This document shows positions 7,853-15,662 of a DNA stretch of 24,931 bases, in pieces. Location: contig JAUXGP010000001.1 in NCBI GenBank assembly GCA_030621995.1, forward strand, positions 1 to 24,931, read 5' to 3'. The position numbers and the translations under genes are program-made. The notes beneath the pieces are model-generated. The model worked only from the letters and a program-made list of their open reading frames with translations. It did not search any database and was not told where the DNA came from. The number at the start of each line of letters is the position of its first letter. Positions within the stretch are counted from its first letter, which is position 1. The DNA is from Psychrilyobacter sp. GTDB taxonomy: Bacteria > Fusobacteriota > Fusobacteriia > Fusobacteriales > Fusobacteriaceae.

Positions 7853-8686
7853 CTACAGCCCTCTATCGAATATTTGATTGTCGTTAAAATACTTGAATAA
7901 TTCACATTGTTTTACCAGTGTTTCAAACCCTAGTTTATCGACTTTTCTAATCAGTTCCTTTGTCTCGGTAATTCTTTTTATGAAAAACTCATCCCCGATG
8001 ACTATCTTCTTGTTGGCATTATAATAATTAAGCAGTTGTTTATTTGTTTTTAATTTTAATTCTACCTTAGCTCTTTTAAGCCTGTCTTTTATTATGCCGC
8101 TGGTACAGTCCAGCTTTTCTTTAATCTCGTCCAAACTATGACCTTTAGCCATTAATTCCACGATCTTATCTGCACCAATTGGGTTTATCCTATGATATTT
8201 TGCAGAGTATTCATCGGCTTTATGCACCATAAGAGCTTCCTTAGTGCTAGGAGAAACTCTCCCCCACCTGCCATGATGAGATAAAACAATATGAACTATC
8301 TTTCTCTCAGTATTATGATCTAAGATCAACCCTGTTTCCTCTTCCATCTGCTTTAATATACCTGTAGCTTCCTTTCTTATCCTGTCAGGTTTTTTCAACA
8401 TCACCTGACTATGAGATAAGATAGAATCTCCTCCTGCTCTCAAACTTGCCTTTGAAGTATCATGAATTATTATTCCCACAAGCATGGCAAACAGGTCCAG
8501 TTCCTCCCCTGCTCTTTTCAGGTTACGATAAGATTTTTTCAGATCTCTTATGGCAACCTCCAAAACATCATAGGTATGAGTTGTTACTGAAACTCCTAAA
8601 TCTTCCACTTCTTTCAGTTGATCTATTACCGGAAATCCGAGCAATGTATCTATATATTCTTTTGCTTTTTTATTAATATTTTGCAT
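7853..8686 (-). CDS. HD-domain phosphohydrolase with C-terminal helix-turn-helix-like segment
   Basis: The metal-binding HD residues are visible: His37, His75-Asp76 (IIHDTSK), His92, His137-His138 (LSHHGRWG) and Asp158 (HKADEYSAK). The LSHHG...HKADE spacing resembles the HD domain of the YhaM exoribonuclease group, but no OB-fold is present. Residues about 175-207 (HSLDEIKEKLDCTSGIIKDRLKRAK) look like a helix-turn-helix, and a charged helical tail follows. The substrate is unknown; a nucleotide or nucleic acid is likely for the HD class. The ATG overlaps the dxs 3' end by 14 nt, indicating translational coupling, and tlyA starts 12 nt downstream. The HD assignment is firm, the HTH moderate, the biological role not assigned. 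Confidence 0.85.
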   Translation of the reverse strand: MQNINKKAKEYIDTLLGFPVIDQLKEVEDLGVSVTTHTYDVLEVAIRDLKKSYRNLKRAGEELDLFAMLVGIIIHDTSKASLRAGGDSILSHSQVMLKKPDRIRKEATGILKQMEEETGLILDHNTERKIVHIVLSHHGRWGRVSPSTKEALMVHKADEYSAKYHRINPIGADKIVELMAKGHSLDEIKEKLDCTSGIIKDRLKRAKVELKLKTNKQLLNYYNANKKIVIGDEFFIKRITETKELIRKVDKLGFETLVKQCELFKYFNDNQIFDRGL

Positions 8687-10484
8687 CTATACACCTTTCA
8701 ATATCATTCACAAGAGGTATCCCCCTAAGTCCAAATTCTTCTAAAAGTTCCCCCCTTTTACCATGAGGTATAAAATCACACTCTACTCCTAATCTGCATA
8801 TTTTCTTGCAGATATCCATAGAATTTGTCATCTCCAAGAGAAAACTTCCGAAGCCACTTTTTATCCGACCTTCTTCCAACGTTATTATGTTTTTATATTT
8901 TTTAAAATTTTCTTCTATATATTTTTCATCTAAAGGTCTAATACTGGATACCCCTACTATTGTAGGAGAAATCCCTCTAGTTTTTAATTCTTCCCCAATA
9001 TTTACCACTTCTTTTACCATACTTCCAACGGCTAATATCAAGGTATCATTCCCTTTTTCAATCTCTTTCCATTTTCCGAATTCAAATGCAGGAGAGTTAT
9101 AGTCCCAGGCACTGTCTCTGGGGATCCTGATACTCAGTGGTCCGCCTTTATAGGTCGATGAAAATTCCAAGATCTCTTCCAGTTCTTTTTTACTTGTAGG
9201 AGCTAATATATTTATATTTGGCACTGTCAACAGATACGGTATATCATATAATCCCTGATGGGTTTTCCCATCCTCTCCTACTATTCCCGCTCTATCCAAG
9301 ATAAAGTTCACAGATAGATTTTGAATAGATATATCATGGATAAGCTGACCATAGGCACGCTGTAAAAAAGTCGAGTAGATGGCTACATAGGGTGTCTTCC
9401 CCTGGGTAGCTAATCCACCTGCAAATGTTACTGTATGCCCTTCGGCTATTCCCATATCATAGGATCTTTCCTTAAACTTATCAAAATAATCGGATAAACC
9501 GGTTCCTTTGACCATACCACAGCACAGGGCATAAATATCGCTATTATTTTGCCCCATCTCAACTAACTTATCTCCAAATATCTTAGAATAAGAGATCCCG
9601 CCCTCAGGTGTTTTTCCTGATTCTATATTAAAAGGAGAGATCCCGTGAAATTTTTCTGGATTTTCCTCTGCAGGAAGATAACCCTTCCCCTTGTGAGTTT
9701 TTATATGTAAAAATATAGGTCCCTTTAAGTTTTTAGCTTTTTCTAGTGCCGGCAATAACTCCTCAAAGCTATGTCCATCCACGGGTCCTATATATTTAAA
9801 TCCTAAAAATTCCGAGATACTTACGGGAGCAACCATGGTTTTTACCCCATGTTCTACCCTGCCAATTATATCAGCTATCTTATTTCCAATTTTTCCACGC
9901 CTAACTATTCCTTCAACTTCATTTTTTAATTCTAAATAAAATTTACTGCCCATCATACGGCTAAAAAATTTTGAAAGTGCTCCTACATTGTTTCCTATAG
10001 ACATCTCATTGTCATTTAAAATAACTATAAGATTTTCACACCTTCCACCCATATTATTTAGTGCTTCCAAAGAGTGACCGTTAGCTATAGATGCATCACC
10101 TATAACCACTATGACCTTATTCTCCTTGTCAGCCGTTGCTATCCCAAATCCTGCTGAAAGCGCTGACCCTGCATGACCGGATATAAAGTGATCATGGGGA
10201 GACTCAGCCCTGTCTGTAAATGGTCCTATCCCGTGTCTTTGACGAAGAGTAGAAAATTTATCTTTCCTACCAGTCAATAGTTTATGCACATAGGATTGAT
10301 GTCCAACATCAAACAATATTTTATCCTTAGGTGAGTCAAAAATACTATGGATTGCCAGGGTTAACTCCACAACTCCTAAATTAGGACCTATATGCCCGCC
10401 ATTTTTACTTACTGTTTCAATTATTATTTCTCTAATCTCATTAGATTTAATTGTTAACCCCTCTATCAGCTTTTTTTTATCCAT
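8673..10484 (-). CDS. dxs: 1-deoxy-D-xylulose-5-phosphate synthase
   Basis: Condenses pyruvate and glyceraldehyde-3-phosphate to DXP, the first step of the MEP isoprenoid pathway; it also feeds thiamine and pyridoxal synthesis. The ThDP-binding motif starts with GDAS (129-132) and ends in NDN (157-159). Earlier signatures are DVGHQSYVHKLLTGR (59-73) and SGHAGSALS (102-110). The pyrimidine-domain glutamate is Glu348 (GIAEGHTV). DRAGIVGEDGKTHQG occupies 397-411. The transketolase C-terminal domain ends at 603 aa, a normal length. An AGGGG site precedes the ATG, 26 nt after yhbY. Its stop region overlaps the HD gene by 14 nt. No other MEP genes lie nearby. Confidence 0.97.
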   Translation of the reverse strand: MDKKKLIEGLTIKSNEIREIIIETVSKNGGHIGPNLGVVELTLAIHSIFDSPKDKILFDVGHQSYVHKLLTGRKDKFSTLRQRHGIGPFTDRAESPHDHFISGHAGSALSAGFGIATADKENKVIVVIGDASIANGHSLEALNNMGGRCENLIVILNDNEMSIGNNVGALSKFFSRMMGSKFYLELKNEVEGIVRRGKIGNKIADIIGRVEHGVKTMVAPVSISEFLGFKYIGPVDGHSFEELLPALEKAKNLKGPIFLHIKTHKGKGYLPAEENPEKFHGISPFNIESGKTPEGGISYSKIFGDKLVEMGQNNSDIYALCCGMVKGTGLSDYFDKFKERSYDMGIAEGHTVTFAGGLATQGKTPYVAIYSTFLQRAYGQLIHDISIQNLSVNFILDRAGIVGEDGKTHQGLYDIPYLLTVPNINILAPTSKKELEEILEFSSTYKGGPLSIRIPRDSAWDYNSPAFEFGKWKEIEKGNDTLILAVGSMVKEVVNIGEELKTRGISPTIVGVSSIRPLDEKYIEENFKKYKNIITLEEGRIKSGFGSFLLEMTNSMDICKKICRLGVECDFIPHGKRGELLEEFGLRGIPLVNDIERCIDAKY

Positions 10485-10510
10485 GTAAAACCCCTAATTA
10501 AACTTTTTAA

Positions 10511-10816
10511 TTATATTCTTCTCAAATCTTCAGATACTACCGGATGATCCTTATTTTCTTTGTATAAAGTTATGATTCTTCCTGTGATTCCTACTATTTC
10601 ACAACCACTTTTTTCAGCTAATTCAGCAGCTAATTCTTTCTTGTCTACCTCTGAGTTTTGTAATATTTTTACTTTGATTAACTCTCTCTTTTCGATTGCA
10701 TCCAGTATACTTTTTACTATGTTTTCACTGAATCCATCTTTTCCTACTCTTACTAATGGTGACATGTCATGTGCTGCTTTTCTTAAATATGCTCTTTTTT
10801 TACTTGTTAATTTCAT
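10511..10816 (-). CDS. yhbY: YhbY-family (CRM domain) RNA-binding protein
   Basis: Small single-domain CRM protein associated with pre-50S particles. The N-terminal LTSKKRAYLRKAAHDM and the GxxG-type loop (VRVGKDGFSEN, about 20-30) are the family marks. ELIKVKI and the final strands IVGITGRIITLYKEN complete the fold. The length of 101 aa is normal. AAGGA lies about 8 nt before the ATG. It is the first gene of the twelve-gene leftward block ending with minE, preceded by a 240-nt intergenic region that is the best place for the block's promoter. That leader carries a hairpin resembling those before der and rsmE. Confidence 0.93.
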   Translation of the reverse strand: MKLTSKKRAYLRKAAHDMSPLVRVGKDGFSENIVKSILDAIEKRELIKVKILQNSEVDKKELAAELAEKSGCEIVGITGRIITLYKENKDHPVVSEDLRRI

Positions 10817-10835
10817 TTTTTACCGTCCTTTTTAT

Positions 10836-10877
10836 ACCCTCTTCCTTCTTATGGTTTCTCCCTCAAAGGTAGAAACC
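10836..10877 (-). repeat. Probable degenerate copy of the leader repeat (before yhbY)
   Basis: Read on the - strand, a hairpin (GGTTTCT/AGAAACC arms, 10853-10877) contains TTTCTACCTTTGAGGGAGA. This closely matches hairpin 1 of the rsmE copy (TTTCTCCCTGTTGAGGGAGA). It is followed by AGG-A-GAGGGTA, like the element tail. The TGCC/GGCA hairpin is absent. It lies 20-61 nt before the yhbY ATG, in the same orientation relative to the gene as the other two copies. Confidence 0.45.
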
Positions 10878-10902
10878 AAAGCTAGAAAGCTTATCTATAG
10901 TT

Positions 10903-10950
10903 CCCCCTTTTTGACATTGTAAAATTCACTTTTAAGAAAAGTAAAATTTT
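10903..10950 (-). promoter_or_regulatory. Possible yhbY-block promoter within an AT-rich inverted repeat
   Basis: On the - strand, TTTACT and TACAAT are separated by 18 nt and match the -35 and -10 consensus only moderately. They overlap a 30-nt imperfect inverted repeat (10921-10950, arms AAAATTCACTTTT and AAAAGTAAAATTTT around AAG). This is the only intergenic region of the block long enough for a promoter. The call is weak; the repeat might instead be an operator or an rnj 3'-end hairpin. Confidence 0.3.
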
Positions 10951-11021
10951 CGTACTCATCAATTATGGAAAACCACAACAAGGAAAGAGTGATTTTTTAA
11001 TTTTAATTTTTTTGTTTTTTT

Positions 11022-11051
11022 AGTAAGGGTAATTCATGAATTACCCTTACT
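11022..11051. other. Perfect 30-bp palindrome after rnj
   Basis: AGTAAGGGTAATTC and its complement flank AT, beginning 5 nt past the rnj TAG. On the - strand an A-rich rather than U-rich tract follows (T-rich on +, 11003-11021), so it is not a textbook terminator for rnj. It could protect the mRNA 3' end or act as a dimeric protein site. Confidence 0.6.
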
Positions 11052-11056
11052 TTCTA

Positions 11057-13009
11057 CTATACTTCCATTACTATTGGTAAGATGATCGGTGATCTCTTGA
11101 TTTTTTCATAGAAAAATTTGTTGGCTGTATCTTTTGTTATACCTTTTAATGTTGACCAATTTTTAGCATCCTCTTCTTTTAAAGCTACTATTTTTTCCCT
11201 GATGATTCCCTTAGCTTCATTGATCATGATATCTGCATCTTTAGAGTAAACAAATCCTCTGGTAACTACATCTGGTCCTGCTAATAATTTACCGCTTGTT
11301 TTATCAATAGTAAGCACTATTATTACCACACCATCTTCAGCCAGCTGCTGCCTGTCTCTAAGGACTACCTTACCGATATCTCCTACTCCTAATCCATCTA
11401 CCAATGTAATTCCAGAGGTTACCTTCCCAGCTAATTTAGCATAAGATTTTGTTACCTCTACCCTGCTTCCATTTGTAGCTATAATTATTCTGTCTTCTGG
11501 TATTCCTGTTTCCATCCCTGTTTTTTTATGGGCTATCAACATCTTGTAGTCCCCATGTACAGGCATAAAGTTTTTAGGTCTGACCAAGTTCAGCATCAGC
11601 TTCTGCTCATCTTGACTTCCGTGTCCGGATACATGGACACCAGCTATTTTTTTGAAGACAACATCTGCATCATTTTTTAACAGGTTATTTATGTTGTTAT
11701 AAACTGCTCTCTCATTTCCAGGAATTGGAGTTGCAGATATTATTACTGTATCACCTTTTCTAATCTTAATATGTTTATGCATATTTTTAGCAATTCTTGA
11801 AAGAGCTGCCAATGGCTCTCCCTGAGTTCCGGTACACAACAGTACTGCCTTTTCATCTGGTAATTTTTCAACCTGCTTTAGACTTACCATTATTCCCTCT
11901 GGTAACTTTAAATATCCCAGTTTAGAAGCTATATCAAAGACTTTGACCATACTTCTTCCCTCTACAGCTATCTTTCTGTTAACTCTATGGGCTTCATTTA
12001 TAATTTGCTGAAGTCTATATATATGGGAAGCAAAAGAAGCTATGATTATCCTTCCTTTCGCTTTTTCAAATTCCTTTCTTATAGATTCTCCTACACTTCT
12101 TTCAGATGGAGTATATCCCTCTAATTCCGAGTTTGTACTGTCTGAAAGTAACAGATCTACTCCTTCATCTCCTAATCTGGCAAACCTGCTGAAGTCTAAT
12201 CCATCACCATCTACCGGTGTTAAATCTATTTTAAAGTCTCCCGTATGGATTACTTTTCCAGCCGGAGTCTTTATACAGATAGCGTATGCATCTGCGATAC
12301 TATGAGTTACACTTATGAATTCTACTTCAAAATATTTTCCTATCTTAAACTTACTTCTTCCACGAGCTTCCTTCATCTTAGGTTTAAACTTACCAAAAGA
12401 TGACTTTTCAAACTTTGATTCTGCCAGAGCTAATGCTAATTTCCCCCCATACATAGGTACATTATGATCTATAGTTCGATAAAGGTATGGTGTCCCACCG
12501 ATATGATCCTCATGACCATGGGTGATTAACAGTGCTTTTATCTTATCTTTATTACTTGCTATATAGCTGTAATCAGGGATTACTACATCTATTCCCGGCA
12601 ACGCTTCATCTGGAAATGCTATCCCTGCATCTACTATTACGATCTCATCTCTATATTGAAATAAAGTCATATTTTTTCCTATCTCATCCAAACCACCCAG
12701 AGGTATAACATATAATTTTTCCTCTTTTTTATTGGGTTTAGGAGTGTTTTTGTCATTTGGAACTATTTTTTTAGGCCCCTTATGAACCTTCTTTCTATGT
12801 TTTATATCTTTTATCGAATCTTTTACTACTGCATCATTTTTCACTTCTACAGTTTTTAGTTTTTCTAGTCTTTCTAGTTTTTTTAGTTTTTCTGATTTCT
12901 CCACAGTCTCATCATTAGTTTTTTTAGGTCTTTTAAAAAAACTTTTGACTCTTTTTACAGGATTATCAGATAAAGATTTAGTTGTCTCTACCTTTTCCGT
13001 TGTATTCAT
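11057..13009 (-). CDS. rnj: Ribonuclease J with long basic N-terminal extension
   Basis: Metallo-beta-lactamase/beta-CASP ribonuclease with endo- and 5'-3' exonuclease activity; central to mRNA decay and rRNA processing in bacteria lacking RNase E. The core begins about residue 98 (LYVIPLGGLDEIGKNM). Zinc-site HGHEDH is at 164-169. Further family features are THSIADAYA, HTGDFKID, SDSTNSELEGYTPSE, and HVSGHGSQDE plus MPVHGDY in the C-terminal half. At 650 aa it is about 95 residues longer than usual. The extra part is an N-terminal Lys/Glu-rich segment with a KLxxLExLEKLK run. AAGGAGG lies directly next to a perfect 15-bp hairpin in the leader. It follows mrdA by 101 nt and yhbY lies downstream. 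Confidence 0.96.
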   Translation of the reverse strand: MNTTEKVETTKSLSDNPVKRVKSFFKRPKKTNDETVEKSEKLKKLERLEKLKTVEVKNDAVVKDSIKDIKHRKKVHKGPKKIVPNDKNTPKPNKKEEKLYVIPLGGLDEIGKNMTLFQYRDEIVIVDAGIAFPDEALPGIDVVIPDYSYIASNKDKIKALLITHGHEDHIGGTPYLYRTIDHNVPMYGGKLALALAESKFEKSSFGKFKPKMKEARGRSKFKIGKYFEVEFISVTHSIADAYAICIKTPAGKVIHTGDFKIDLTPVDGDGLDFSRFARLGDEGVDLLLSDSTNSELEGYTPSERSVGESIRKEFEKAKGRIIIASFASHIYRLQQIINEAHRVNRKIAVEGRSMVKVFDIASKLGYLKLPEGIMVSLKQVEKLPDEKAVLLCTGTQGEPLAALSRIAKNMHKHIKIRKGDTVIISATPIPGNERAVYNNINNLLKNDADVVFKKIAGVHVSGHGSQDEQKLMLNLVRPKNFMPVHGDYKMLIAHKKTGMETGIPEDRIIIATNGSRVEVTKSYAKLAGKVTSGITLVDGLGVGDIGKVVLRDRQQLAEDGVVIIVLTIDKTSGKLLAGPDVVTRGFVYSKDADIMINEAKGIIREKIVALKEEDAKNWSTLKGITKDTANKFFYEKIKRSPIILPIVMEV

Positions 13010-13022
13010 TTTTCTCCTCCTT

Positions 13023-13062
13023 AATTTTTAAGGGAAGGTTTCTTTATCTTCCCTTAAAAATT
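13023..13062 (-). promoter_or_regulatory. Perfect 15-bp hairpin abutting the rnj ribosome-binding site
   Basis: Arms AATTTTTAAGGGAAG and CTTCCCTTAAAAATT enclose a 10-nt loop (13038-13047). On the - strand the stem ends exactly where the AAGGAGG Shine-Dalgarno (13016-13022) begins. No U-run follows, so termination of mrdA transcription is unlikely. It is a candidate 5'-leader structure for rnj. Confidence 0.7.
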
Positions 13063-13110
13063 CAACAATAACATAACTCTCTTAAACTAAGAATAATCTT
13101 CGTCTTATCC

Positions 13111-14910
13111 TTATTTTTTTTCACTAGTTTTTTCCTTTTCTAAATAAGCATCTATAAAGACTTTGGCTACTTCGGCTGCATCTTTACCTCCGGAACCTCC
13201 GCCCTCTATAAAAGCTGTAAATGCTATCTCCGGTTTGTCAGCTGGAAAATATCCAGAAACCCAAGAATGAGGTTCCTTATATTTTGAGTTTTGAGCTGAC
13301 CCTGTTTTAGCAGCCACCCTTACTCCCTTTGTCCTCAATCTTTTCGCTGTTCCATTTTTAGCTTCTACAGTTTGTACCAAGGCTTCTTTAATCTCTTCCA
13401 TATACCTTTTACTGTACTTTACTTCTTCCTTCTTACCTTTTATTTCCTTTATTTCTCCTTCTTCTGTTACTATTTTTTCAACTAAATGGGGAGTATAAGT
13501 ATACCCCTTATTAGCTAATATCGAATAAGCTTTTGCCATTTGAAGCGGCGTTACCAATAGGTATCCCTGTCCTATAGACAGATTTATAGAGTCCCCCGTA
13601 TACCAAGGTTCCTTTAGTTTTTTCTTTTTCCAGTCATTATCCGGCAGAAGCCCCGGTTTTTCTCCCGGTATATCGATCCCGGTTTTTCTCCCTATTCCAA
13701 AAGCATCTGCTACTTCCAGCATCTTCTTTCTGCCGTATTTATCTGCTGCCCTATAGTAATAGTAATTTACAGATTCTATCAGGGATTTTGCCAGGTCTGT
13801 ATACCCATGTCCCCCTCTTTTCCAGCTTCTCCACTTCCACTTACCTATTTGGTAGTAACCGGGATCGAAAAATTCTTCTTTAGGGTTCATTCCCTCCTCC
13901 AAAAAAGCCAAGGCTGATAAGACCTTAAATATAGAACCTGGCGGGTATCTTCCTGTTATGGCTCTATTTTCTAGGGGTCTGTCTTTGTTAAACATAATAT
14001 CGTTCCATTCCACAGTTGTCATCCTGGAAATTATAGTGTTCAATGGATATTCCGGGTTACTTGCCATGGTTATTATCCTGCCTGTTTTTGGTTCTATAGC
14101 TATAAAGGCACCCTTCATTTTTTTTCTATTCATATAATCGGTTATTTTCTGTTGAAGATCAAAATCCACAGTAAGATAGATATCATCTCCTATCTTAGGC
14201 TTTTTCTCTTCTAAGGTTTTAACAAACCTGTTGTGTGCATTTACCTCGAGGTATCTATAACCATTTTCTCCTCTGAGATAAGGTTCGTATTCCTTTTCAA
14301 TCCCCTGTTTACCTATTATATCATCTTTTTTATACCCGCTGTCCTTCATTTTTTCATACTCATCCGGGGAGACATTTCTTACATATCCCAGAATATGAGA
14401 CCCCAATGAATCATGAAGATATTTTCTTTTAGAATAAATCTGAACCTCTAAATATGGAAAATCTGAATTCTTTTCTATTATCTTGTGGGCTTTTTCTTTG
14501 GATATATCATCAAAAATAACATTTTCTCGAGTATAACTATAGATCTCTCCATACTTTATTCTCTTCTCTATTACTTTTTTATCATATCCCAAAAGTTTTG
14601 ACATTTCATCTAATTTTTTTTCATCATATTTTCTTTCATTTAGATAAACCAGCCTGTATCCGGCTTCATTATTTACCAGGAGTTTACCATTTGAATCATA
14701 TATTTTCCCCCGATAACCGTTTATTCTCTTTACTTTAATACTATTTTTGTTGGACATTCTTTTATATTTTTCTACTTTTACTACCTGCATAAAAAAAAGT
14801 CGTGCAAAGATCAAACTGTATATTATTGCAACTATTATCAGGAAGTTTTCTCCCCTTCCTTTTTCCGACCTCTTCAATTTAACTGACAACATTTTTCTTT
14901 TTAATTTCAT
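13111..14910 (-). CDS. mrdA: Penicillin-binding protein 2 (peptidoglycan D,D-transpeptidase)
   Basis: Class B PBP that cross-links peptidoglycan during lateral growth together with the rod complex. A single N-terminal membrane helix spans about 22-43. The pedestal/dimerisation domain follows (YRGKIYDSNGKLLVNN at about 66-81). The transpeptidase motifs are S326-IF-K329 (PPGSIFKVLS), S380-VN and K535-TGS. The length of 599 aa fits PBP2 and not FtsI: the long insert and GDSINLSIGQGYLLVTPLQMA are typical of MrdA. The start codon overlaps the upstream MreD-like stop as ATGA, so the two are translationally coupled. After the stop there are 101 nt before rnj. The C-terminus EKEKTSEKK is charged and probably disordered. 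Confidence 0.95.
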   Translation of the reverse strand: MKLKRKMLSVKLKRSEKGRGENFLIIVAIIYSLIFARLFFMQVVKVEKYKRMSNKNSIKVKRINGYRGKIYDSNGKLLVNNEAGYRLVYLNERKYDEKKLDEMSKLLGYDKKVIEKRIKYGEIYSYTRENVIFDDISKEKAHKIIEKNSDFPYLEVQIYSKRKYLHDSLGSHILGYVRNVSPDEYEKMKDSGYKKDDIIGKQGIEKEYEPYLRGENGYRYLEVNAHNRFVKTLEEKKPKIGDDIYLTVDFDLQQKITDYMNRKKMKGAFIAIEPKTGRIITMASNPEYPLNTIISRMTTVEWNDIMFNKDRPLENRAITGRYPPGSIFKVLSALAFLEEGMNPKEEFFDPGYYQIGKWKWRSWKRGGHGYTDLAKSLIESVNYYYYRAADKYGRKKMLEVADAFGIGRKTGIDIPGEKPGLLPDNDWKKKKLKEPWYTGDSINLSIGQGYLLVTPLQMAKAYSILANKGYTYTPHLVEKIVTEEGEIKEIKGKKEEVKYSKRYMEEIKEALVQTVEAKNGTAKRLRTKGVRVAAKTGSAQNSKYKEPHSWVSGYFPADKPEIAFTAFIEGGGSGGKDAAEVAKVFIDAYLEKEKTSEKK

Positions 14911-15317
14911 ATTTTTTCCCTTAATTTTTTTATAAAACTGTAATTAAGCAGCAGATATCCACCAAACATAATCACCCCTTGAGAGAGCAAAAAATATGGT
15001 AATTTTATATATAAGTATGTTCCATAAATAATAAACTGGATCAGGCTATAGTAAACTATATTTATCTCCTCATATCCCAATACCTTAGATAAAAAATAAC
15101 TTATTATAAATATAATCACAAAAATAATTCCCAGTTCTACCAGGATATTTTTGTCCTTAGATATTATTATACAGATTAATATAACCTCAAATATCCCATT
15201 TTTACCTCTTTTATAAGCTAAATATGTTAAATATGGCAGGGCTATTATGTTATAAGGAAAAGTTACCACCAAAGAATTTTCTAAAAAGATCAAAATCAGG
15301 ATAAAAAAATTAAGCAT
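14907..15317 (-). CDS. MreD-like polytopic membrane protein
   Basis: Very hydrophobic 136-aa protein with about four to five membrane helices spread over the whole length and a short basic C-terminus (IKKLREKI). Its position directly before mrdA with an ATGA overlap is that of mreD in rod-shape operons. Size and hydrophobicity fit, although MreD proteins are poorly conserved and commonly about 160 aa. It overlaps the end of rsfS by 8 nt. No mreB or mreC is present in the window. I read it as a short MreD-type rod-complex protein, but the assignment rests on context; it might be an unrelated small membrane protein. Confidence 0.75.
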   Translation of the reverse strand: MLNFFILILIFLENSLVVTFPYNIIALPYLTYLAYKRGKNGIFEVILICIIISKDKNILVELGIIFVIIFIISYFLSKVLGYEEINIVYYSLIQFIIYGTYLYIKLPYFLLSQGVIMFGGYLLLNYSFIKKLREKI

Positions 15318-15654
15318 CTAATCTGGGAAATACTACATTAGCATATCCCCATAACTCCTCTAATCTATACAGGTCTCTCGTATATTGATCTAAAACATGG
15401 ACTATTACATCATCTCCATCGATCAATATCCAATGAGCTTCATCCTGACCCTCTATATGCAGCCTTCTTTCATCCAATTCCATCAATTTAACCTCTACTT
15501 CCTCAGATATAGCCCTTATATTTCTATTAGATGATCCTGTACATATTACAGCGTAGTCACATAGAGAATTCTTCCCTTCAAAATCAAGGATGATCAGTTC
15601 TTGTCCCTTCTTACTTTCAATAGCTTCCACTATCTTTTCCAATTTCTCTAACAT
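15310..15654 (-). CDS. rsfS: Ribosomal silencing factor RsfS
   Basis: Binds uL14 on the 50S subunit and blocks joining of the subunits, lowering translation in stationary phase or starvation. The nucleotidyltransferase-like fold is recognisable from LDFEGKNSLCDYAVICTGSSNRN (about 24-46), LHIEGQDEAHWILIDGDDVIVHVL (about 80-103) and YTRDLYRLEELWG. At 114 aa the length is standard. A GGGGG ribosome site precedes the ATG. It lies 8 nt after the LytR_C gene and overlaps the MreD-like gene by 8 nt. In many bacteria rsfS sits with nadD and yqeK; those genes are not here. Confidence 0.95.
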   Translation of the reverse strand: MLEKLEKIVEAIESKKGQELIILDFEGKNSLCDYAVICTGSSNRNIRAISEEVEVKLMELDERRLHIEGQDEAHWILIDGDDVIVHVLDQYTRDLYRLEELWGYANVVFPRLDA

Positions 15655-15662
15655 AGTTCCCC

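Noticed and set aside
12844..12905. Repeated AGTTTTTCTAG-like units as a possible CRISPR or minisatellite
   Set aside because: The units are short, irregular and in frame inside rnj, where they encode the KLxxLExLEKLK stretch; there are no spacers.
13023..13062. The rnj leader hairpin as a terminator of mrdA
   Set aside because: No U-tract follows on the - strand; a Shine-Dalgarno follows directly instead.
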